Source: Bacteroidota bacterium (lineage in GTDB: Bacteria; Bacteroidota; Bacteroidia; UBA8524). Taken from it: a stretch of DNA of 64,000 bases. The notes below the pieces were generated by a model. The model saw only the letters and a list, made by a program, of their open reading frames with translations, made no database searches and was not told where the DNA came from. The translations under genes were made by a program, and so were the position numbers. Each line of letters opens with the position of its first letter. The stretch's first letter is position 1. Where the stretch lies: the NCBI GenBank assembly GCA_016124735.1, contig WGMZ01000002.1, positions 1 to 64,000 of the forward strand, written 5' to 3'. Shown one piece after another: positions 8,900 through 15,002 of the stretch.

Positions 8900-9190
8900 A
8901 TGGAATGGGAAATATCACAAGAAAAGAATGAAAAAGGAGGGCGATTTGTATTTCTGCTTTCCGGAGATGAATACGGAGAAATGACCTATGTAAATTCCGG
9001 GCCTGGGAAATTCATCATCGATCATACCTTTGTTAATCCTGAACTCAAAGGAATGGGGGCCGGAAAGAAGCTGTTGGACTATGCCGTGGCCTATGCCAGG
9101 GAAAATCATCTGAAAATTGTCCCTTTATGTCCTTTTGCCAGTAAGATGATGAATCGCACACCGGAAGATTATGCAGATGTTTTGTTTTGA
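8900..9190 (+). CDS. Small GNAT-fold N-acetyltransferase
   Basis: A 96-residue protein of the short GNAT type (YjdJ/COG2388-like). It shows the core of the fold: a beta strand with GEMTYVNSG, the [29 protein letters not shown] segment whose KGMGAGKKL loop binds the pyrophosphate of acetyl-CoA, and then [13 protein letters not shown]. The substrate is unknown. The ATG at 8900 (MEWEISQEK) fits the family better than the 16-codon-longer frame, and has a TATCTTG element just upstream. Convergent with the LuxE-like gene downstream. Confidence 0.8.
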   Translation: MEWEISQEKNEKGGRFVFLLSGDEYGEMTYVNSGPGKFIIDHTFVNPELKGMGAGKKLLDYAVAYARENHLKIVPLCPFASKMMNRTPEDYADVLF

Positions 9191-9242
9191 ACACAGGAAA
9201 CGCAAAGACATTAAAGAATAGCAGGCAGGCAGTTCTGGTTTT

Positions 9243-10232
9243 CTACCTGCTTACCATCACATTGCACCCCCGTATATCACTATGATCGAGGCGGCCGAGA
9301 ATTTCAAAAGAGCCGTCTTCGTAAACAATACCCAGGTCTTCGGTTTCGATAAATGAGCAGCTGTAAACATTGGCCAGGTCTATCACGCAAATACGCCCGC
9401 GCTTTCCAATCAGGTTTTCGGATAAGGGATCGGATTGATCGCGCACAATTACTCTCATCCAGGGCGGACAATGAAAACGCCCGTCTCCCTGAGAATAGGC
9501 CTGCGAAAGCAATTCTGTCATGCCATATTCCGAATGAATTTGTTTTACTCCTAATGCAGATTGAAGAACTTGATGAAGTTCACTTCGAATCATCTCCTTT
9601 TTCCGGCCCTTCATTCCGCCAGTTTCCATCACCACCAAACCCGATTCGGGCAAGTGGTATTTCTCGGAAAAGTCAAGCAGGGCATAAGAAACACCAAGTA
9701 ATAGGGTCTTTTTTCCTTCATCCACCTTCTTTAATAAAAGATGATACAGCGCCTCGTGTTCATAAAGAAAGAAACCACTATCCGGATCCTTGCTTTGTTC
9801 TGTCAGGTCTTTGGCCATGGCGATAAGGGAAGAACCTTCTCTTTCCAGATAGCCAGGCAAGAGGCAGAGGATACACCAATCTTTCGGATTGCCATAAAAA
9901 TGACGAAAGGCCTTATTGTAACTGATGGTATATAATTCCGGCTCAGCAACCAGATGTCGGCTTGGACCTTTTCCAATGGTGCCACTGCTATAGAAGATTT
10001 CTTTGGCTTCTTTTTCCTTCGTCAAAATTTCCTGGTTTTTGAATAGAGATACCGGAAGGAAGGGTACCCAATTAGGAAGCTGGTGGTCGGCCGTTTGAAA
10101 ACCAATCAGTTTTTGAAAGAGCTGAAAAACGAGACAATTTTCTGTCTGATAACAGAATACACGCATCGCCATTTCGTTGAAATTGGTGTTATTTGTATGA
10201 TTGATGAGGACGATGGCTTCTTCCCGGTTCAT
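9243..10232 (-). CDS. LuxE/PaaK-type acyl-protein synthetase-like enzyme
   Basis: A 329-residue adenylate-forming enzyme of the LuxE family. Signs are FYSSGTIGKGPSRH (the phosphate-binding Ser/Thr/Gly loop, near residue 88), IHSEYGMTELLSQAY (the YGMTE motif) and a late GRLDHSDIRGCN segment. LuxE activates fatty acids as acyl-AMP and transfers them to an enzyme cysteine or a carrier; Bacteroidota carry lone LuxE-like acyltransferases outside any luciferase operon, with unknown substrate. The N-terminus NFNEMAMRVFCYQ fits family members, supporting the start at 10232. That start codon overlaps the ATG of the divergent gene at 10231. No luxA/B/C/D genes are nearby. Confidence 0.75.
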   Translation of the reverse strand: MNREEAIVLINHTNNTNFNEMAMRVFCYQTENCLVFQLFQKLIGFQTADHQLPNWVPFLPVSLFKNQEILTKEKEAKEIFYSSGTIGKGPSRHLVAEPELYTISYNKAFRHFYGNPKDWCILCLLPGYLEREGSSLIAMAKDLTEQSKDPDSGFFLYEHEALYHLLLKKVDEGKKTLLLGVSYALLDFSEKYHLPESGLVVMETGGMKGRKKEMIRSELHQVLQSALGVKQIHSEYGMTELLSQAYSQGDGRFHCPPWMRVIVRDQSDPLSENLIGKRGRICVIDLANVYSCSFIETEDLGIVYEDGSFEILGRLDHSDIRGCNVMVSR

Positions 10233-10755
10233 GCGTAATGCTTCAAAATTAAGCTTAATGCTTGGATTGCTGATAGTGGGTTCTTGTAAGAAGCCGATTA
10301 ACAGCAGCCCGATTCCGGTAATTTCTTACCTGGATTATGTGAAATACCAGAACATTCAGGGGAAAGACTCGTTGGTAGTCATTCGTTTCCATTTTGAAGA
10401 TGGCGATGGAGATTTAGGATATACCGATGCAGACACGGTGCCACCATTTGATATTAGCAGCCCTTATTTTTATAACCTCCACACCGATTTTTATGAGATG
10501 GATAATGGGGTGAAAAAGTATTACGTCGACAGTTTTTCTGGCGACACGATTCGCTATGATCAGCGTCTTGTTTCTCTTACTCCGGAAGGAAAATATAAAG
10601 GTATCAGCGGAACGATGGAGTTGCGTGTGGATTTTACTATCCTGCTTTTGAATGGATATGCTCCCAAGAATTTCGAGATGGATCTTTGGATCAACGACAG
10701 AAAGCTGAATATAAGCAACACAATTTCTACCCCGGTGATTCAAATTAATCCATAA
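10231..10755 (+). CDS. Hypothetical lipoprotein with a DxDxD-type acidic loop
   Basis: A 174-residue exported protein with a lipoprotein signal (MRNASKLSLMLGLLIVGSC, lipobox VGSC). The mature part contains FEDGDGDLGYTDADT near residue 60, an Asp-rich loop like calcium-binding DxDxDG motifs that is common in Bacteroidota surface lipoproteins, and then beta-rich sequence. No named family is recognised. In-frame ATGs at 10204 and 10213 are alternatives; the one at 10231 gives the best lipoprotein signal. Its ATG shares two bases with the start codon of the divergent LuxE-like gene (CATG). Confidence 0.65.
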   Translation: MRNASKLSLMLGLLIVGSCKKPINSSPIPVISYLDYVKYQNIQGKDSLVVIRFHFEDGDGDLGYTDADTVPPFDISSPYFYNLHTDFYEMDNGVKKYYVDSFSGDTIRYDQRLVSLTPEGKYKGISGTMELRVDFTILLLNGYAPKNFEMDLWINDRKLNISNTISTPVIQINP

Positions 10756-10778
10756 AAAATGGCCGGACTAGCCGGCCA
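10754..10778 (-). terminator. Intrinsic terminator for the small acidic protein gene
   Basis: Perfect 7-bp stem TGGCCGG/CCGGCCA with a 5-nt loop. Read on the minus strand it is followed by a run of six T residues, so it ends the transcript of the acidic-protein gene (10805-11020). On the plus strand it lacks a T-run, so it would be a poor stop for the convergent lipoprotein gene. Confidence 0.75.
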
Positions 10779-10804
10779 GAAAGAGGTTTCAAAACGCATG
10801 ACGC

Positions 10805-11020
10805 TTAAAAGTCGTCATCATCAAAATCATCGAAGTCATCATCAAAATCATCAAAACTGATTGAGTCGTCTACAGAGTCTTCATCAAACTCTTCGTCGTC
10901 GTCATCAGGGTTCAAAGATTGTTTTTTGTACTTGTCGATTTTCTTGTCATCCAAGCGGCTGGGCTTGGATGGGGCGGCTTTTTTCTTTCCGGCGTTTTTG
11001 TCGGTGCCTGGCTTTTTCAT
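10805..11020 (-). CDS. Small Lys/Asp-rich polyampholyte protein
   Basis: A 71-residue protein in two charge blocks: the first half is Lys/Pro/Ala-rich (KNAGKKKAAPSKPS), the second almost entirely acidic with repeated DDF units ending DDFDDDDF. No signal peptide or membrane segment. Such proteins occur in Bacteroidota but I know of no assigned function; the Asp-rich tail could mimic nucleic acid or bind basic proteins, which is inference. The ATG at 11020 (MKKPGTDK) is preferred over 11068, which adds an unrelated hydrophobic leader. A convincing terminator follows the gene, supporting expression. The ATC/TCA repetition at 10805-10910 simply reflects Asp codons. Confidence 0.65.
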   Translation of the reverse strand: MKKPGTDKNAGKKKAAPSKPSRLDDKKIDKYKKQSLNPDDDDEEFDEDSVDDSISFDDFDDDFDDFDDDDF

Positions 11021-11195
11021 TTTTATATTCAGGTAAATTAAATGCTGAAAATCAGAAACATGGAACAAATGCCTGCTATCTCATTTTCATAAAGCTAATT
11101 TACGCTAATTAGGAATCATTTTGACAAGCCATTTTTTTAAATTCCTGAGTAAATTATTTTCAAATTTTTCTCTTTTCGTGTCTTTTAATCGATTC

Positions 11196-12098
11196 TTAGT
11201 CAAAATAGGCATCCTGAATTTCCTCAAATGTTGCGCAGTGAGCATCTACAATACGAGAGATTTCCGGAGCATAACCTCCACCCATTGCGGCAACCAATGG
11301 AATACCCTTTTTATGAAAGAACCGGGCTACCATTCGGTCGCGCTCTCTGCATTCTTCACTGCTTAAGGACAGCTTTCCTAGTTTATCTCCTTCCAAAACA
11401 TCAACACCGCTTACATAAAATACCAGGTCTGGCCTGGATTGGTCTAGTACTTCGGGGAGTTTATTTTTCAGAATGCTGAGGTATGCATCTCCTGTGGTTC
11501 CTGTGGCAATGGAAATATCGTAATCTGAAGTTTCCTTGTGCAGCGGATAATTATCTTTTCCATGCATGCTGAAGGTATAAACGGAGGATTCCTTCTCAAA
11601 GATTGATGCCGTGCCATTTCCCTGATGCACGTCCAGATCCACAACCAGAATACGATTCACCTGTTTGTTTTTTAATAATACAGCGGCCGCCACTGCAAAA
11701 TCATTGAAGATGCAAAAACCTTCCCCATGGTCTGCATAGGCATGATGAGTTCCTCCGGCAACATTCATTGCCGCTCCTTCTTTTAATGCAAAGCGTGCAC
11801 AATGGACAGTGCCCTGGGTTATTTCCCTTTCTCGGGCAACCAATTCTGCCGATGGGGGAAACCCAATTTTACGCATGGCCCGTGGATCCAACTTCAATTG
11901 GATCACCTCCTGAACATAGGATTCGCTGTGAACGAGCAGCAAATCATCCAGTGCAGCTTCCTCAGGCTGAAAGAACTGTTCCTTCTGCACAATTCCCTGA
12001 TGGAGCAGCTGTTCAGGTATGAGTTCGTATTTCTTCATCGGAAAACGGTGTCCTTCTGGCAGGGGGTGGCAATAGGATTCGGACCAGGCAATGCGCAT
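11196..12098 (-). CDS. Histone-deacetylase-family protein (AcuC/HDAC-like)
   Basis: A 300-residue zinc hydrolase of the arginase/deacetylase fold. Family residues are visible: the catalytic His pair in GGTHHAYADHGEGFCIFND (His118-His119), the zinc ligands in VVDLDVHQGNGT (Asp156, His158) and the later SGVDVLEGDKLG segment. Bacterial relatives deacetylate proteins such as acetyl-CoA synthetase, polyamines or small molecules; the substrate cannot be deduced. The ATG at 12098 (MRIAWSESYCHPLPEGHRFP) is the family N-terminus; the 19-codon extension to 12155 is unlikely. Divergent from the HYC_CC_PP gene, with 38 nt between start codons. Between its stop and the acidic gene (11021-11195) I see only AT-rich sequence. 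Confidence 0.88.
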   Translation of the reverse strand: MRIAWSESYCHPLPEGHRFPMKKYELIPEQLLHQGIVQKEQFFQPEEAALDDLLLVHSESYVQEVIQLKLDPRAMRKIGFPPSAELVAREREITQGTVHCARFALKEGAAMNVAGGTHHAYADHGEGFCIFNDFAVAAAVLLKNKQVNRILVVDLDVHQGNGTASIFEKESSVYTFSMHGKDNYPLHKETSDYDISIATGTTGDAYLSILKNKLPEVLDQSRPDLVFYVSGVDVLEGDKLGKLSLSSEECRERDRMVARFFHKKGIPLVAAMGGGYAPEISRIVDAHCATFEEIQDAYFD

Positions 12099-12122
12099 CT
12101 TTTTTGGAAAGATTATTGTTCT

Positions 12123-12130
12123 TAATTTTG
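12123..12130 (+). promoter_or_regulatory. -7 promoter element of the metal locus (TAATTTTG)
   Basis: Perfect TAnnTTTG ending 6 nt before the GTG at 12137. It helps choose that GTG over the in-frame TTG at 12104 as the start of the HYC_CC_PP gene. Confidence 0.55.
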
Positions 12131-12136
12131 AGACAA

Positions 12137-12523
12137 GTGAAAAAGTTTGCTGCAATAATACTTCTCTTACTCTATGCCACCGGAAATTTCGGTTTGGCCA
12201 TGCGTTTGGATTTTTGTGGCGAATCCATCAGCAACATCGCCTTATTTTCTGGTGAAAAGCAGCTGGCAGAATGCTGCCAGGAGATGGACATTCCGGAAGA
12301 CTGTTGCCAATCGCAACTGGTATTTTTGCAGGATGATACGGATAAATCACTACATGCCTCGCTGGGATTCAATCTTTCCAATTTGACGGCAATTGTGGTT
12401 CCAGCAGCCATTCTGTATGCACCGACTCATTCGATTGAACAAAGCAGAGTACCTACCCTGCGCAAAGCACCTCCGCTTGAATCCTCACAGCGGCAGCACT
12501 TGTATTGCCTCTATCTTATTTGA
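12137..12523 (+). CDS. HYC_CC_PP-type small exported protein
   Basis: A 128-residue protein with an N-terminal hydrophobic segment (MKKFAAIILLLLYATGNFG with GTG as start) and the Cys pattern of the Bacteroidota HYC_CC_PP family: a single Cys in the position of the HYC motif (RLDFCGESI; Tyr-His altered), then ECCQEMDIPEDCC, and a Pro pair (APPLES) near the C-terminus. This family travels with heavy-metal-associated (HMA) domain proteins and TonB-dependent receptors, as here, and is thought to be linked to copper or related metals, though the function is not established. GTG start chosen because it gives a normal Lys-Lys signal peptide and sits 6 nt behind a TAATTTTG element. A 6-bp hairpin without T-tract lies at 12528-12542. 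Confidence 0.7.
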   Translation: MKKFAAIILLLLYATGNFGLAMRLDFCGESISNIALFSGEKQLAECCQEMDIPEDCCQSQLVFLQDDTDKSLHASLGFNLSNLTAIVVPAAILYAPTHSIEQSRVPTLRKAPPLESSQRQHLYCLYLI

Positions 12524-12582
12524 TCCCCTTCCATTCTGGAAGCCTGGAACCAAATAATCAATTTTTACATTAAAATTTTACC

Positions 12583-12804
12583 ATGAAACACGAAATAATC
12601 GTTCGTGGAATGCATTGCAATCACTGTGTTGCAAGCGTTTCCTCTGTATTCGAACACCATAAAGAAATCAAGAATTTTAAAATCAATCTGGAAGATGGAC
12701 ATGCGTCTTTTGACGCAGATGAAGACATTGATCTGGAGTCCATCCAAAAGGAAGTGAGTCAGGTTGGGAACTATCAAATTGAATTGCCTTATGAAGACGC
12801 TTAG
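12583..12804 (+). CDS. Cytosolic HMA-domain metallochaperone
   Basis: A 73-residue single ferredoxin-like HMA domain with the metal-binding motif GMHCNHC (MxCxxC) at about residues 9-15. It has no signal peptide, so it is a cytosolic CopZ-like copper or heavy-metal chaperone. It follows the HYC_CC_PP gene and overlaps the next HMA gene by 14 nt, which indicates one operon. No CopA-type ATPase lies in the window, so the partner must be elsewhere if it delivers metal to an exporter. Confidence 0.85.
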   Translation: MKHEIIVRGMHCNHCVASVSSVFEHHKEIKNFKINLEDGHASFDADEDIDLESIQKEVSQVGNYQIELPYEDA

Positions 12805-13132
12805 AAAACTACTGACTCCAATTTTTCTGTTGATCGGCATCACTGCAATGGCCGGAGAAATTGATACGTTGAAATTTGAGGTCAAAGGCAATTGCGAAAT
12901 GTGCAAGGAACGAATTGAAGAAGCCCTGGATGTTCGGGGTATCAAGTCGGCTGATTGGAATGTTGAAAGCAAAATCATCGTCATTGTATACGATAAATCA
13001 ATGATCAATGAAATCAGGATTCATCATCTGATCGCTGCGGCCGGTTACGATACACCCCGGGAAAAGGCCAGCGACAAGGCCTATTCGAATCTTCCGGGTT
13101 GTTGCCATTATTCAAGGGAGCAAAAAGAATAG
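12791..13132 (+). CDS. Exported HMA-domain protein
   Basis: A 113-residue protein with a Sec signal (MKTLRKLLTPIFLLIGITAMAG) followed by an HMA-like domain whose metal site is GNCEMC (CxxC) near residue 37 and a Cys-Cys pair close to the C-terminus (LPGCCHY). Periplasmic HMA proteins of this type occur next to TonB-dependent receptors in Bacteroidota metal loci, often directly before the receptor gene. I chose the ATG at 12791; the longer frame from 12764 adds residues before the signal peptide. It is followed 2 nt later by ATGATG of the receptor remnant. Confidence 0.8.
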   Translation: MKTLRKLLTPIFLLIGITAMAGEIDTLKFEVKGNCEMCKERIEEALDVRGIKSADWNVESKIIVIVYDKSMINEIRIHHLIAAAGYDTPREKASDKAYSNLPGCCHYSREQKE

Positions 13133-13134
13133 CC

Positions 13135-13834
13135 ATGATGCCCCGTTTATTGTCATGCTTTTGCTGGGAAGTCTACCCTTCCTGGCAAAGGCAGGCGAAC
13201 CATTGAAAGGAATGGTCCTTGGAAATGAAGACGGTCAGGAAAAGCCATTGGCCGATGCTTCGCTTCATTGGTCCAATTCGACTATAGGAACGATTACCGA
13301 TGAAAAGGGTCATTTTGGCCTGGAAAGAGTGGCAGAAACGTCTATGCCTGTTGCGAGCTATACGGGCTACCTGAGCGAGACGCTGGATACCAAAGACATG
13401 CAGCTTTGTCGGATTGTTTTGCGGTTAAACACAGTATTAGATGAGGCAGTTTTGGAACGGGGTTACGGCAACAGGCCTATATCCTGCCGCATCGGGGATT
13501 AATCAATCTTTCCTATTCTACCAAAAGCAAGTGGGCCTTTGATTATACCACGCAATTTATTGGCAAAAAACGCTTGCCCGATTTGAGCGAAAATCCCGAG
13601 AATCTGCGTCAGGACTCCTGGTCCAGACCGTACACAAATATGAATCTTCAGGTGAGCAAAACTTTAGGTAAATGGGAAACCTATTCAGGAGTGGAGAATT
13701 TATTGAATGTGATGCAGAGGAATCTGATTGTCGCGTCAGATACTCCCTACGGAACATACTTTGCCGCCCCCATGGTTTGGGGTCCAACGATGGGAACTAT
13801 GGGCTATATTGGATTCAGATATACGGTAAAATAG
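13135..13834 (+). pseudogene. TonB-dependent receptor remnant with a large internal deletion
   Basis: Two pieces of one receptor are joined. Frame 0 from about 13155 to 13450 encodes a signal sequence and a carboxypeptidase-regulatory-like N-terminal domain (PLADASLHWSNSTIGTITDEKGHF, ending TVLDEAVL, where the plug should begin). From about 13478 the matching C-terminal barrel end reads on in frame 2: YILPHRGLINLSY, then WAFDYTTQFIGKKRLP, SGVENLLNV and a final MVWGPTMGTMGYIGF segment up to the TAA at 13834. The plug domain and most of the 22-strand barrel, probably some 500-600 codons, are gone, and the junction also shifts frame. The ATGATG at 13135-13140 is out of frame with the signal peptide core, suggesting a second 1-nt lesion. 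A product with transport activity is impossible. Confidence 0.82.
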
Positions 13835-13898
13835 ATATGTTTTATAGTATGCAGTCAATTGAGTAAATTGACACTCTCTTTGACTAAAACCAATCGCA

Positions 13899-14441
13899 AT
13901 GAAAAAATTCAACGTATTATTAACCCTGACGGTCATGACCGTCCTTATTTTGTCTTCTTGCAGTCAGCAGCGCTATGCCAGTCGAAAGAAAGTACACATT
14001 GGCGACCAGGCGCAAAATGAGGTGCAAAAGGCGCCACGCCAACAAGCCTTGCAGATAGAAAGTAAAACGCAGGAACTTTCACCCAAGTTGGAAACGGTGA
14101 AGCCAGAAAAAAAGACGGCCAGGGCGGTAAAAAAACACAAGGAGATTTTAGGCAAGTTAAAATCGGCCGAAACAAAGGCCTACTTGAAAGATGTGGCCAA
14201 AAATCCTCAGAAACTCAAGCAAATTCTCAATAAGGAAAGCAATAGCCAGAAAAAGGAGTTTGAAGCAAAAACAGGAATAGACACCAGCAGCAAATGGTTT
14301 CGATTGATGATCCTGGGTTTGATCATCATGGTTGCCGGATATATATTGGAATTCTTTATAGGTTTTGGCAACCTCATCTCTTTTGTGGGAAGCATACTGT
14401 TTTTGGTAGGCTTTATTTTATGGCTTTTGGAAATTATATAA
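13899..14441 (+). CDS. Lipoprotein with a basic linker and C-terminal membrane hairpin
   Basis: A 180-residue protein with a lipoprotein signal (lipobox LSSC near residue 21), a long Lys/Glu/Gln-rich, probably helical middle (about 25-130), and a C-terminal hydrophobic region of two segments (LMILGLIIMVAGYILEFFIGF and ISFVGSILFLVGFILWLL). No named family; similar small proteins in Bacteroidota are annotated only as membrane or lipoproteins. It has its own upstream region with an inverted repeat TCAATT/AATTGA at 13855-13871 overlapping a TAAATTG element, and a strong terminator, so it is likely a single-gene unit. Confidence 0.65.
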   Translation: MKKFNVLLTLTVMTVLILSSCSQQRYASRKKVHIGDQAQNEVQKAPRQQALQIESKTQELSPKLETVKPEKKTARAVKKHKEILGKLKSAETKAYLKDVAKNPQKLKQILNKESNSQKKEFEAKTGIDTSSKWFRLMILGLIIMVAGYILEFFIGFGNLISFVGSILFLVGFILWLLEII

Positions 14442-14450
14442 CCTTTTACA

Positions 14451-14477
14451 AAGTCACCTTCGGGTGACTTTTTTTTT
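14451..14477 (+). terminator. Intrinsic terminator
   Basis: Eight-base-pair stem AAGTCACC/GGTGACTT closed by a stable TTCG tetraloop and followed by seven further T residues. It ends the lipoprotein gene and separates it from folA. Confidence 0.9.
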
Positions 14478-14492
14478 GGATTCGGCAAAGCC

Positions 14493-14500
14493 TAAACTTG
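14493..14500 (+). promoter_or_regulatory. -7-like promoter element of folA (TAAACTTG)
   Basis: One mismatch to TAnnTTTG, ending 4 nt before the folA ATG and placed directly after the preceding terminator. Confidence 0.45.
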
Positions 14501-14504
14501 TAAC

Positions 14505-15002
14505 ATGATCTTAAGTGCAATTGTAGCAGCCGCAGATGATGGCGCCATAGGAAAAGACAATGACCTTTTGTGGAGCCTTCCAGACGACATGCGCTTTTTT
14601 AAAACGACGACTAGCGGACATGCGGTAATTATGGGAAGAAAAACCCTGGAATCTTTTGGCAGGCCCCTAAAAAACAGAGAGAATATATGCATTACCCGCA
14701 ACGCGGATTACCAGGCAGAGGGAGTTCATATAGTGTCGGGTCTCGAGGAAGCTATAAAACTGGCAGAAGAATTGGGGGAAACCGAGGCTTTCCTTTTGGG
14801 AGGAGGTCAAATTTATGCACTCGGACTGCATTATTGCGACAAGATTTATCTTACCCGCGTACATGCACGCTTTCCGGAGGCTGAGGCGCATTTTCCTACA
14901 TTAAAGGAGGATGAATGGAGAGAAGTTCACCGGGAGGAACATCCTGCAGATGAGCGGCATGCTTATGCGTTCACATTCCTGACCTATGAAAGAGTTAAGT
15001 AA
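14505..15002 (+). CDS. folA: Dihydrofolate reductase
   Basis: Reduces dihydrofolate to tetrahydrofolate with NADPH. The 165-residue length is standard. Visible family features: N-terminal SAIVAAADDGAIGKDNDLLWSLP, with the Met20-type loop and Trp/Leu-Pro pair, the catalytic acid Asp in LPDDMRFFK (residues about 27-34), VIMGRKTLES and the LLGGGQIYA nucleotide-binding segment near residue 100. The 3' end overlaps the next gene by 17 nt, so the two are co-transcribed. It starts 4 nt after a TAAACTTG promoter-like element. Confidence 0.95.
   Translation: MILSAIVAAADDGAIGKDNDLLWSLPDDMRFFKTTTSGHAVIMGRKTLESFGRPLKNRENICITRNADYQAEGVHIVSGLEEAIKLAEELGETEAFLLGGGQIYALGLHYCDKIYLTRVHARFPEAEAHFPTLKEDEWREVHREEHPADERHAYAFTFLTYERVK

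Noticed and set aside
9353..9826. 157-codon plus-strand frame inside the LuxE-like gene
   Set aside because: Antisense shadow with low-complexity, Arg/Ser/Pro-rich translation and no domain.
9243..10232. A bioluminescence (lux) operon
   Set aside because: Only a LuxE-like gene is present; luxA, luxB, luxC and luxD are absent and lone LuxE-like enzymes are common in Bacteroidota.
10805..10910. ATC/TCA trinucleotide-like repetition
   Set aside because: Explained by Asp and Phe codons of the acidic protein; not a CRISPR, microsatellite or other independent repeat.
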